A DNA stretch of 64,000 bases. Origin: Arctic95D-9 sp035967665. Its GTDB lineage: Bacteria > Verrucomicrobiota > Verrucomicrobiia > Verrucomicrobiales > DEV007. The notes under the pieces were generated by a model, which saw nothing but the letters and a program-made list of their open reading frames with translations, did no database searches and was not told the DNA's origin. Within the stretch, counting starts at the first letter, position 1. Every line of letters begins with the position of its first letter. Below, one piece after another: positions 26,474 through 35,500 of this stretch. A program made the translations under genes and the position numbers. The stretch spans positions 62,001-126,000 of the forward strand of contig JAYWLB010000123.1 in the NCBI GenBank assembly GCA_035967665.1. Reading direction: 5' to 3'.

Positions 26474-27814
26474 ATGATGAATCCTATCGACCGCCGAAAA
26501 TTCGTTCAAAATGCTGTTGGAACCGCCGCCTTTGCGGGTGCCTCGATCGCTCCCTGGGTAAAGGCACAATCCAAGTCGGGAAAGAAATACCGCACAGCCC
26601 TGATCGGGGCGGGATGGTGGGGGATGAACATTCTCACCGTCGCGATTGAGGATGGTCAATGTGACGTCGTCGCGCTTTGTGATGTCGATGCGGATGCCCT
26701 TGAGATTTCGGCTGACGAAGTGGACGGGATTACCGGGAAGATTCCCAACACCTACCGGGACTACCGCGAGATGTTGGAAAAGGAGGAGATCGAAATCGTG
26801 ATCATTTCGACGCCGGACCACTGGCATGCTCTTCAGGCGATCGCCTGTATCGAAGCGGGGGCTCATGTTTTTGTCGAAAAGCCCACCGGTCACACCATTC
26901 AGGAAAGCCGCGCTATGGTAAACGCGGCGAGGGCGGGGGATCGTGTCGTTCAGGTCGGGATGCATCGGCGCATCGGGCCGCATCATGTCAGCGGGATTAA
27001 ATTTCTCAAGGAGGGCAATGCCGGCGAGATTGGAATGGTTCGGGCCTTTGCTCACAGTGGCGGCGGGGCTGAAAAGCCGACTCCGAATGATCCGGTTCCC
27101 GAACACATCGACTGGGATCTCTACTGCGGTCCGGCCCCGTTGCGGCCTTTCAACAAACGGATTCACCCCGGTGGTTTTCGCAATTTTCTCGATTTCGCCA
27201 ACGGGACTCTCGGCGACTGGGGAGTGCACTGGCTCGATCAGATTCTCTGGTGGTCGGATGAAAAGCACCCGAAGCGGATTTATTCCACGGGGGGACGACC
27301 GATTAAAGGTGAAGCTGTTTTGAATGAGGCTGAGCAAACCACCGATGCCCCGGATCATCAGGTCGCGACCTACGAGTTTGAGAATTTCACGGCGGTCTGG
27401 GAACACCGGCGCTTTGGAGGAAACGAGGCGGAGAAATCCAAAGTCGGCTGTTATTTTTACGGCACCAAAGGGACCTTTCACATGGGGTGGCGTGACGGCT
27501 GGACCTTTTACCCGTCAAACGGCGGTGAGGTGATTCACGAGGATCCTCAGTTTGATAATGAAAAAGACGGCCACAATGTCCCGCCGCTGTGGCGTGACTT
27601 TATTGAATCCATCGAAGAAAAACGCCTTCCGGTAGCCGATGCCGAGATCGGGCATCTCGCCACAAATATGAGCTTGTTAGGGATGATCAGTCTCAAAGTG
27701 GGACGGAGCATCGAGTGGGATGGTGAAACTGAAACAATCGCGAATGACCCTGAAGCCAGTGCCCTTTTGAGGCGTGACTACCGCGCACCGTGGGACTATC
27801 CTCAGATCGGTTAA
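26474..27814 (+). CDS. Tat-exported Gfo/Idh/MocA-family oxidoreductase
   Basis: The 446-residue protein starts with a Tat signal (DRRKFVQNAVGTAAFAGAS). A Rossmann domain (YRTALIGAGWWGMN, VVALCDVDADAL) and the family EKPTGHTI motif with the catalytic Lys follow, and the C-terminal domain includes LGDWGVHWLDQILWW. Members use tightly bound NAD(P) to oxidise or reduce sugars and inositols; export with the cofactor already bound explains the Tat signal. Export of such oxidoreductases is widespread in PVC bacteria. A sulfatase gene follows in the same direction, after 102 bases with the shared palindrome. Confidence 0.92.
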   Translation: MMNPIDRRKFVQNAVGTAAFAGASIAPWVKAQSKSGKKYRTALIGAGWWGMNILTVAIEDGQCDVVALCDVDADALEISADEVDGITGKIPNTYRDYREMLEKEEIEIVIISTPDHWHALQAIACIEAGAHVFVEKPTGHTIQESRAMVNAARAGDRVVQVGMHRRIGPHHVSGIKFLKEGNAGEIGMVRAFAHSGGGAEKPTPNDPVPEHIDWDLYCGPAPLRPFNKRIHPGGFRNFLDFANGTLGDWGVHWLDQILWWSDEKHPKRIYSTGGRPIKGEAVLNEAEQTTDAPDHQVATYEFENFTAVWEHRRFGGNEAEKSKVGCYFYGTKGTFHMGWRDGWTFYPSNGGEVIHEDPQFDNEKDGHNVPPLWRDFIESIEEKRLPVADAEIGHLATNMSLLGMISLKVGRSIEWDGETETIANDPEASALLRRDYRAPWDYPQIG

Positions 27815-27825
27815 ACGATCACTTA

Positions 27826-27876
27826 ACAGGGTTTAGTGATCGACGTGACAGGGTTGAGTCAGTGCCCTGACCCTGT
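27826..27876. promoter_or_regulatory. palindromic element upstream of sulfatase (second copy of ACAGGGT-N15-ACCCTGT)
   Basis: ACAGGGT at 27848-27854 and ACCCTGT at 27870-27876 have the same 15-base spacer as the copy at 8839-8867 and match at 24 of 29 positions. An extra ACAGGGT lies 22 bases before, at 27826-27832. The palindrome ends 40 bases before the sulfatase ATG at 27917. Confidence 0.55.
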
Positions 27877-27916
27877 TCTGTCCCGGACCTGAGAGGGTTA
27901 CTTTTTGAAAGACGAC

Positions 27917-29782
27917 ATGATTAAGAAAATACATTACTTCCTCATTGCCACGGTGCTCTTCAGCCCGATGCTTCGCGCCGCTGAACTTCCGAATATTCTC
28001 TGGATCACTTCGGAAGACAACGGTCCCCACCTGGGTTGCTACGGAGATGAATATGCGGTGACGCCCAACCTTGATGCGCTTGCGGAACGCGGGTTGCGCT
28101 ATACCCGGGCGAGTTCGAATGCCCCGGTGTGTGCACCTGCCCGAACCACTGTAATTTCCGGGGTTTTCCCTCCCGCGACCGGTTCCGAGCACATGCGCTC
28201 TGAGACTTCGCTTCCGGATGCGATGAAGATGTTTCCCGTTTATCTCCGCGAGCTGGGGTATTACACGACCAATGCAGCGAAGGAGGATTATAACCTCGTG
28301 ACCACGGGGCAGGTCTGGGACGAGAGCAGCGGGAAGGCGCATTGGAAAAATCGCGAAGAGGGACAGCCCTTCTTTGCGGTCTTCAATGAAACTGTTTCAC
28401 ACGAGTCCAAGATTCGAAATCCGATTGAGGACGAGCTGCGCATTCATGATCCTGCCAAAGCGAGAATTCCGGCCTATCATCCCGATACTCCGGAGGTGAG
28501 AAAAGACTGGGCGCAGTACTACGACCGGATTACGCAGATGGATGCGAGTCTCGGGGCACGGCTTCAGGAAATCGAAGACGCGGGTCTCGCCGACAACACC
28601 ATCGTGATATACTGGGGCGACCACGGATCGGGAATGCCGAGGAATAAGCGCTGGCCTTACAATTCCGGCCTCCACGTTCCGTTCATTGCTCATTTTCCCG
28701 CGAAGTGGAAAGACCTCGCTCCCGATGAGTATGAGGCGGGAGGTACGAGCGACCGCATGATCGGTTTCATCGACCTCGCTCCGACGATGCTGAGTCTTGT
28801 CGGTCTCGAGCCGAAGCCCTGGATGCAGGGGCACGCTTTTGCCGGCCAGTTTGAAACGGAGACGCCTGAATACAGTTATGGATTTCGCGGGAGAATGGAT
28901 GAGCGGGTCGACCTCGTTCGCACCGTCCTCGGAAAGCGCTACGTTTATATCCGTCAGTACATGCCGCATCGCATTTACGGGCAGTACATCGATTACATGT
29001 TTCAAACGCCGACGACCCGTGTCTGGCACGAGATGTATGAGGCGGGCAAGCTGAATGAGGCGCAGTCCCATTTCTGGGAAGAGAAGCCGGCGGAGGAGCT
29101 CTACGATCTTGAGACCGATCCTGACGAAGTGAACAACCTTGCCGGCTCTGCTGAACACGGGGAGGTGCTGGCTAAAATGCGAAAGGCCCATCAGGATTGG
29201 GAAAAGGAAATCCGCGATGTTGGATTTCTCCCCGAGGCCGAGGTTCATGCGAGAAGCGAAGGCCGTACGCCTTTTGAAATGGGGCACGATCCTGATAAAT
29301 ATGATTTCGACGCTGTTTTTGCAGCTGCGCAGTTAGCCTCTTCTAAAAAGGCGGAAGACCTTCCCGCTATTCTGGATCTCCTCAAGAGCGACGATTCGGG
29401 TGTGCGATATTGGGGTGCGACGGGTTTGTTGATTCACAAAGAGGCAGGGTTCAAATCGGGGCGCGAAGCGCTTCATGCCGCGCTTGGGGATGAGTGCGCC
29501 AGCGTTGCGATCGTGGCGGCGGAAAGCCTGGGACGCTTCGGCGATGGCGATGATCAGAAAGAAGCTGTTGCGACGCTCATGAGTCATGCCAATCAGGCGA
29601 CGGGGAATGTCTATGAAGCGATTTTGGCACTGAATGCGATCGACTATTTGGACGAAGCGGCTGCTTCCGGGGCGGAGGGCATTCTTGCGCTTCCTGCGAA
29701 GCCCGCACCGGGGACTCCGAAACGAATCAGCGGTTATGTCGGAAGTGTCTTGAAGAAACTTCGGGCTGATTTCGGGAAGTGA
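27917..29782 (+). CDS. secreted sulfatase with C-terminal helical-repeat domain
   Basis: From ATG 27917 the protein is 621 residues, with a signal peptide (MIKKIHYFLIATVLFSPMLRAA). Sulfatase motifs are LPNILWITSEDNGPHLGCYGD, the formylglycine site C72-A-P-A-R76 and IYWGDHGSGMPR. The sulfatase domain ends near residue 445. The last 170 residues are short helical hairpins (LPAILDLLKSDDSGVRYWGATGLLIH, ALGDECASVAIVAAESLGRFG) like HEAT repeats, an extension common in PVC sulfatases. It follows the Tat oxidoreductase and is headed by the shared palindrome. Confidence 0.92.
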   Translation: MIKKIHYFLIATVLFSPMLRAAELPNILWITSEDNGPHLGCYGDEYAVTPNLDALAERGLRYTRASSNAPVCAPARTTVISGVFPPATGSEHMRSETSLPDAMKMFPVYLRELGYYTTNAAKEDYNLVTTGQVWDESSGKAHWKNREEGQPFFAVFNETVSHESKIRNPIEDELRIHDPAKARIPAYHPDTPEVRKDWAQYYDRITQMDASLGARLQEIEDAGLADNTIVIYWGDHGSGMPRNKRWPYNSGLHVPFIAHFPAKWKDLAPDEYEAGGTSDRMIGFIDLAPTMLSLVGLEPKPWMQGHAFAGQFETETPEYSYGFRGRMDERVDLVRTVLGKRYVYIRQYMPHRIYGQYIDYMFQTPTTRVWHEMYEAGKLNEAQSHFWEEKPAEELYDLETDPDEVNNLAGSAEHGEVLAKMRKAHQDWEKEIRDVGFLPEAEVHARSEGRTPFEMGHDPDKYDFDAVFAAAQLASSKKAEDLPAILDLLKSDDSGVRYWGATGLLIHKEAGFKSGREALHAALGDECASVAIVAAESLGRFGDGDDQKEAVATLMSHANQATGNVYEAILALNAIDYLDEAAASGAEGILALPAKPAPGTPKRISGYVGSVLKKLRADFGK

Positions 29783-29787
29783 AGTGG

Positions 29788-30222
29788 TTATGCACCCGTT
29801 TCCGTGAGCGAAATCCGGCGGCGGGTAATGATGCGAAAGATGAGGTAGCAGAAAAGACCGAGTGGACCGAAGAAGAGTATCGGAGGGATAAAGAAAAGGC
29901 GCACGGGTAGACCGTGGCGGCCCTTGCAAGTGTCCTGCGCTACCCAGCGTCCGATCCAAAGGTCGGACAGGATCATGTGATTCCACGAGCCGACAAACCC
30001 CGGTTTTGAGGAAAGGAATGCGTGCATGGACTCGAACTCCGGTTTTGCAATCAATGGAAATAATTCGCTGATGACCGGCAGGGTCAAAGCGACAAACAGG
30101 GCGCTCAGGAGAATCAGGAAAATGTCGACTGCCAGCATTGCTGATCGCTTCATCGGGAAGAAGATGATCAAGAGCCAAAACGGGCCGGGTGAGAAAGACA
30201 GGAGTTGAAACAGTTTTTCCAT
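29788..30222 (-). CDS. ABA4-like (DUF4281-type) membrane protein
   Basis: Starting at ATG 30222, the 144-residue protein has about four hydrophobic helices. The segment SWNHMILSDLWIGRWVAQDT, followed by FFIPPILFFGPLGLFCYLIFR, matches my memory of the ABA4-like family (W.H...DL.VGRW..D ... GP.GLL.Y). Plant ABA4 acts in neoxanthin synthesis; bacterial members have been linked to carotenoid modification, but no carotenoid gene is nearby. Alternative starts upstream add non-hydrophobic residues. It converges on the sulfatase gene, 5 bases apart. Confidence 0.65.
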   Translation of the reverse strand: MEKLFQLLSFSPGPFWLLIIFFPMKRSAMLAVDIFLILLSALFVALTLPVISELFPLIAKPEFESMHAFLSSKPGFVGSWNHMILSDLWIGRWVAQDTCKGRHGLPVRLFFIPPILFFGPLGLFCYLIFRIITRRRISLTETGA

Positions 30223-30387
30223 ACAGGAATTGAAATCAAATTTTATATAGATTTCAAGAGCTTCGGAGAGGTCTCGTAGTGCATTTGCCAATGGAGTGTG
30301 CTGGTCTTTTCAAAATGAAAAAAGTTGTATGCCGCTATTGTATAGAATGGAGATGAGTGGCCTATTCCGGAAACCAGTTTTTTGACC

Positions 30388-31779
30388 ATGAGCTTTTCCT
30401 CTTCAGATTCCGGTGCGCTGGAAAAATTCCTCGAGAAGATTCTTGAGCAGCGGGAGGGCGTGGATATGGAGCTCGATTCCGCGGCGCTTCGCTCGCTCGC
30501 AGAGAAATACGGGCTTGATGGAGACGCCTATGACCAGCTTGTTCGCGAGGCGGAGGATCATCGCGCCCGGGGCTTTCTGTTTTTTGAGCACGGGAACTGG
30601 GATGATGCCATTACTGAATTGGATCAGGCCTATGTGATTTTGCCTCATGACAATGAGTTGGGTTTCGTTTTAGGAAAGGCGCACGCCCGGGAGTTCAAGG
30701 AGAGGCGTGCTGATTCCGACCGGTTGGCCGCTGAGAAGTATTTTCGGCAATGCCTTAAACGGGATTCTTCTCATGCTGAGGCTGTTCGGGAACTGACCGA
30801 ACTGGAGAGACTGGCTGATGAGTTTGCGCGTTCCTCCGGTGGAACGAAGCCTGTATTGATCGCCGTGGTGATCGTGTTTGCGATTGGCGGACTCTATTTC
30901 TTTCTCGCTCCCGAAAAGGAGTCGACGCCCCCTCCGAAAGAAGTCGTCAATGCCCCCGAAGAAAAGCAGGTCAAAGAAGATGAGGCCCAGGCGGCTCCAA
31001 GAGGGCCGGTCGCGATCCCCGTTGAATTTCCCGTCGCCGGGATTGGTGATGACTTTTCGTTTGATGCACGCTCATCAGTGCTGACCCGCTACGATGGAAA
31101 ATACAGCTATGAACTGCTCGCTACCATTTTGGCGGGACCGGTTACAATCAGCGAGATGCGGGCAAAGCTGGAGTTGCTGGGGGAGGATGAAACGGTCTTC
31201 GCAGAACACGAATTCGATATTCTCGCCTCACACCGGTCAGCGGTCCTTGCCGGCGACAGTATCCCGTTTCGGGTCCTTATCTTTAAACCGGAGTCGGCTC
31301 CGGATATTGTGGAAGCCCGACTTACCATGAAGCTGTTCGATCACAGGCCGTTTCCCGGCGAGGCGGAAGCGGGTAAATTGCTGGAACTCACAGGATCGGG
31401 CGTGGCGCTGCCGCCGGATTACGGCTTTGAATTGCGCGAGCGGAATGCCCTGCGATCAAAGGGGGGGCTGAGCGATGAGGGAATGGCCCATCTCAAACTT
31501 ATCCTCACTCTGGAGAACACGGGGAAACGGCAGATTGGACTGCTGAAGTTCAAAGCTTCGGTCAGCGGGGAGGATGGGGAAGTGATTCCTCTGGGCTATA
31601 ACAGTATCACGAAACATTTCAGCAGCCGTATCAAGGCAGGTGAAATCAGTGCGGTGAATAATGTGCAGCCTCCGTTGCTTCCCGGTGAGCGCCGTGTCAT
31701 TGAGGCGTCGATCTATATGCCTGATACTTCGCCGGGAGATGTTGCCGGGTACCGGTTGGAGCTGCTTGGGATTGAGTAG
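30388..31779 (+). CDS. TPR-like membrane protein of unknown function
   Basis: From ATG 30388 the protein has 463 residues. Residues about 1-50 hold an acidic helical segment, 55-145 look like two to three TPR helices (RARGFLFFEHGNWDDAITELDQAY), 155-173 form one membrane helix (PVLIAVVIVFAIGGLYFFLA), and a Pro/Glu linker leads to a beta-rich exported domain (about 205-463) with an even spread of Asp and Gly. The last part (LTLENTGKRQIGLLKFKASVSG) resembles FxLYD-like immunoglobulin-type domains. I do not recognise the gene. A cytoplasmic TPR joined to an external beta domain suggests a membrane-spanning scaffold. Confidence 0.7.
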   Translation: MSFSSSDSGALEKFLEKILEQREGVDMELDSAALRSLAEKYGLDGDAYDQLVREAEDHRARGFLFFEHGNWDDAITELDQAYVILPHDNELGFVLGKAHAREFKERRADSDRLAAEKYFRQCLKRDSSHAEAVRELTELERLADEFARSSGGTKPVLIAVVIVFAIGGLYFFLAPEKESTPPPKEVVNAPEEKQVKEDEAQAAPRGPVAIPVEFPVAGIGDDFSFDARSSVLTRYDGKYSYELLATILAGPVTISEMRAKLELLGEDETVFAEHEFDILASHRSAVLAGDSIPFRVLIFKPESAPDIVEARLTMKLFDHRPFPGEAEAGKLLELTGSGVALPPDYGFELRERNALRSKGGLSDEGMAHLKLILTLENTGKRQIGLLKFKASVSGEDGEVIPLGYNSITKHFSSRIKAGEISAVNNVQPPLLPGERRVIEASIYMPDTSPGDVAGYRLELLGIE

Positions 31780-31796
31780 CGAGTCGGCCACTGCGG

Positions 31797-31863
31797 CAGC
31801 CACGTTTTGGCAAACGCGGCTACGGTCGAGGCGCCTGTAGCCGCGTTTGCAAAAACGTGGCTG
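31797..31863. repeat. REP-like hairpin, copy 1 (5' of RAYT gene)
   Basis: Arms of about 28 bases pair almost perfectly: the left arm begins CAGCCACGTTTTGGCAAACG and the right arm ends with its complement, differing by one indel. The loop contains GGTCGAGGCGCC. It lies 50 bases before the RAYT ATG. A second copy in the same orientation follows the gene. Confidence 0.85.
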
Positions 31864-31913
31864 GCATGTTCTGAGCTTGATTCGATCGGGGGACGTCGAA
31901 TAAGGTGAATGCC

Positions 31914-32438
31914 ATGGAGCATCGTCATCTTCCGCGTCTTGATGACTCCGCCTACGAGGGGATGGCGCAGGTTCATTGGACCTTCACGATCAAAGGCCGC
32001 AAAACGGGGTGGTTGGACGAATTATTCTATCTTCAATTTCGGGAACTGTTGCTTCACTCCCTCGGGCGGTATGGAGCGGTGTGTCCCGCTTTTTGTCTGA
32101 TGCCGGATCATGCCCATCTCATGATTATGGGTATTAGTGAGCAATGTCGACAGAGGGTTTTAGTGCGCCATTTGCGGAAACAGACGAATTTTCTATTGAA
32201 GGAGAAGGACTGTGAGTGGCAAAAGCAGCCATTCGATCACGTACTCCGGGAAAAAGATCGGAGCACTGACGCGTTTGAAAAGATCGTGGGATACGTAAAT
32301 GAAAATCCTGTCCGGGCCGGGTATGTGGAAGGCTGGAGGGATTGGCCATACTTTGGTTGTATGGTCCCTGGTTACCCTGAACTCGATCTGCGGAGTGACG
32401 ATTTTTGGGATCGTTTTTGGCGGATTTATTACCGGTAG
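31914..32438 (+). CDS. REP-associated tyrosine transposase (RAYT, Y1/HUH family)
   Basis: The 174-residue protein (ATG 31914; GTG 31905 is possible) carries the HUH motif MPDHAHLMI and the downstream catalytic-Tyr segment VGYVNENPVRAGYV typical of RAYT/IS200-like Y1 transposases. RAYTs are domesticated single-copy enzymes that nick and move REP palindromes by single-strand transfer. Here the gene is bracketed by two REP-like hairpins of matching sequence (31797-31863 and 32445-32513) plus a half-copy, the classic arrangement. Both catalytic elements are intact, so it may be active. Confidence 0.88.
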   Translation: MEHRHLPRLDDSAYEGMAQVHWTFTIKGRKTGWLDELFYLQFRELLLHSLGRYGAVCPAFCLMPDHAHLMIMGISEQCRQRVLVRHLRKQTNFLLKEKDCEWQKQPFDHVLREKDRSTDAFEKIVGYVNENPVRAGYVEGWRDWPYFGCMVPGYPELDLRSDDFWDRFWRIYYR

Positions 32439-32444
32439 CGTGCG

Positions 32445-32513
32445 CCGGCCACGTTTTGGCAAACGCGGCTACGGTCGAGGCGCTTGTAGCCGCGTTCCCG
32501 CGAACGTGGCTGG
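32445..32513. repeat. REP-like hairpin, copy 2 (3' of RAYT gene)
   Basis: This copy has the same orientation and core (ACGTTTTGGCAAACGCGGC at the left arm) as copy 1. The right arm has diverged near the base (TTCCCGCGAACG), leaving a mismatched bulge. It begins six bases after the RAYT stop. Confidence 0.82.
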
Positions 32514-32525
32514 TAGGTCTGAATG

Positions 32526-32549
32526 CCCCGTTTTGGCAAACTCGGCTAG
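32526..32549. repeat. degenerate REP half-copy
   Basis: CCCCGTTTTGGCAAACTCGG matches the left arm of the two full REP-like hairpins with two to three changes, but the complementary arm is absent. It ends 18 bases before the stop of the WD40 cytochrome gene. Confidence 0.6.
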
Positions 32550-32566
32550 TTTGATATGCGTTGATA

Positions 32567-35500
32567 TCAATCCCGCTTGGGGAATGTGGCGAGATACTTC
32601 TTCTTGAGCTCTTCGATCTTTTTGGCCTGCTCGGCGAGGACTTGCTCCTGGCGCTTGCGCTCGGCTTCGGCTTCGGCGAGCTCTTTCGCTGCCTGCTTTT
32701 CGGCTTCGGTCCGCTCGGCGATCAGCTTGGGCGTTTCGCGTGCGACTTTTGATGCCATATCGACCGTCGTTTTGGTTTTGTCGGCCTCCTGATAAGTCGT
32801 TGCAAGAAACTGCTCCAGTTCAATGAGCCTCTGTTTGAGGTTGTCCACTTCGGCGTTGATTTCGTCGGGAGTCTTGTAGGAAAGGGTCTGCGCGGCAACG
32901 ATTTCAATTTTCTCCTCTTCTTCGACCATTCCGTCTTCAACGGTGTCCTTGAATGCGGGTTCGATTGTGGTGTTGGATGCGAGAGTCAGTGGATCCTGTG
33001 AAGGTTGCTTTTGAATGGCTTCCTCCCGGAGTTCCGCTACAGCCCGGCTTGCGACGAGTTTGAGAGCCCGCTCGAGAACGCTGGAGGATTTCTCCTTCAA
33101 CTGCATTGTTCCATCGACCACGGTCTTTTGCGCAGAGGCGAGAGTCGATTCCGCTTCGGTTCGTGCTTTCGTGGCTTCGCTTACTTCCTGCTTGGCAACA
33201 ACCTCACCCTCTTTCATGTCCTCGAGATCGAATTTCATGTCATCGAGGTTCTCGCTCTCTTTCCGGGCGGTGAGATTGATAGCGGCTGCCTGCCACTTCT
33301 GTTTGAGAAACTTGGTGTTCTCGAGTTCAGCTTTGGCGAGCTCGATCGATTTTTTCGTGTCTGCCTCTTTTTTGATGACTGCTGCGACAGCGGCTTTCGC
33401 TCCGTCACGGGCTTTCGTGGAAGCGGCAACGGCAGCTTCCGATTTCTTCATCTCGGCCGTGGCTGCGGCGAGCTGTGTTTTCGAATCGGCGAGCTGCTTC
33501 TGCTTGGCGGCGAGGCCATCGGCGGCCGCTTTGGCTGCGGCTTGTTCCGCTGCGAGCTTTGTTTTCAGGGTGTTGGTATTTGCCACTGCGGCAGCCAGTG
33601 AGGCGTTTGCCTTGTCGAGCGCGACTTTGTGATCGTTGCGCGCTTTTTCATTCTGCTGAAAAGCGGTCGTTTTAGCGGTCAGATTGGTCTTGGCTTGAGC
33701 CACTCGTGCGGCCCCGGCGGCAGCGGCATCTCGAAGAGGTTTGAGTGCCGCGTCGGCCCTGGCGAGTTCTGTGGTTTTATTGGCCTGATCCTGTTTCAGG
33801 GTGCCGAGGGCTGCGTTTGCGGCGGCGAGTTTCGCTCCAATTTGAGCCTGAAGATCGGCGGCCTTTTTCTGATTGGCCTGAACGGCGGCGAGGGCTGTTT
33901 GAGATTTCTGAAGGGCTCCCTGAGCGTTGCGTTCTTTTGCAGCCGCCGCCATTTGCGCGTCCACGAGGTTCATCGGTGGTGTTTTGCCATCCTTCGAGGC
34001 TTCAACGAGCGCCGCGTCCGCCTTCTCGCGGGCTGCTTTTGCGGTATTCAGCGCTCCCTGAGCGGCGGCGATGGCCTTGTTCGTATTGTCTAACTGGGCT
34101 TTCGCGTCAGCGACAGCTTTGGTTGCCGCCTGGGCTTGAGCATTTATGTCGGTTGCTTCCTTATTTTTTGCTGCGAGAGCTGCGTCTGCTCCCTGCTTTG
34201 CTTTGGCGGCATTTGCCTGAGCAGCGGCGAGGGCGTCGAGTTGCTTTTTCTGAGCCTCGTCGAGGGCCGGTTTGGCGGCTTCCACTTTGGCGGCGTTGAG
34301 CTCATTGGTAGCGGTGAGAAGCGCTGCTTCTTTCGCTTTCAGTTCGCCGGTGAGTTTAGCCACGAGGTCCTGCGGCGCTTTTACCGCTGCTGTGGCGGCG
34401 TTCAGGGCGTCCGTAGTTGCTTTGACTGCGGCATTTTTCGCGGCGACGTCCTTGCCGGCCTGGTCGACCTGGGGTGTCAGCGCCTTGATCTGTGCGTCGA
34501 GTTTCGTGACAGAGGCTTTGTGGGTGTTGAAAGCAGTTGTGATCTCGCTAAGCGCTTTGTTCGCTGCTGCTTCGCTCTCGCGGGCTTTTGCCAGTTCTGT
34601 CGAGATCGCTTTGACGCCTTCCTCCATCTTCGGAAGTGAGGTTGTTAACTCGGTGAGTCGTTTCTCGGAGTATGAGAGTTGAACGTCGATTGTTGGAGGA
34701 TTGGGATCGATCGTGGCGATCTCGGCTCCGGTTTCCACGTTCCAAACCTTGATGTTACCGTGCCAGTCACCAGTGAAGATGCGTTTGCTGTCATGGCTGA
34801 AGGCCACGCTGAGCACGATATCGTCTGAAGCATTGATCGTACGGATCGCCTTCCCGTCGCCCTGCCAAATTTTCGCGGTTTTGTCCCGTCCCACGGTGGC
34901 GATATTCCCGTTGGGGGCGTAGGCGAGGGCGAGGGTGCCTCCTTTATGGGCCTCCCACTTTTTGATCTGCTTGCCCTCGTTCATTTCCCAGAGCATGACC
35001 TGTCCGTCCTCACTGCATGAAGCGAGAACGTTGCCATCGGGACGCCACGCGAGGTCGGTGACGCCTAACGTGTGACCTTTGAGAGTGTAGAATTCGTAAC
35101 CGGTGGCGGCTTCCCATACATAGAGGCCTCCGTTGCGGCCGCCGGTGGCGAAAATGACTCCATCGGGACTGTAGCCGGCGGTCAGCATCCAGTCAGAGTG
35201 TTTCTTGATGCTGTTGAGTTGCTCCCCGGCAACGGTGTCCCACAATTTGATATTGCGTCCGGGGCCACCCATAATGGCGGTTTTCAGGTCAGGCGAAACA
35301 TCGGCTCCGAGAACAATGTCATATTCTTTTCCGGCTTCGATGATCCGTTCACCCGTTTTAAGGTCCCACGCGACGACGTTTCCTGATTTACCCGCTCTGC
35401 CACCTCCGCATGAGAGGTAGGCTCCGTTCGGGCTGAAATTGAGTGTTTGCGGGAATCCTTCAGGGTAAGGGAGAACACCGAGCAAATCGAAATCCTCTGA

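Noticed and set aside
26423..27481. A 352-codon open frame on the minus strand opposite the Gfo/Idh/MocA gene
   Set aside because: It is an antisense shadow of a clear oxidoreductase; the translation has no known motif.
28397..29287. A 296-codon open frame on the minus strand opposite the fourth sulfatase
   Set aside because: It is fully antisense to a well-supported gene with all sulfatase motifs, and has no recognisable domain or signal.
31797..32549. Repeated units near 31.8-32.5 kb considered as a CRISPR array
   Set aside because: Only two full copies, widely spaced, each an internal palindrome, with a RAYT gene between and no cas genes.
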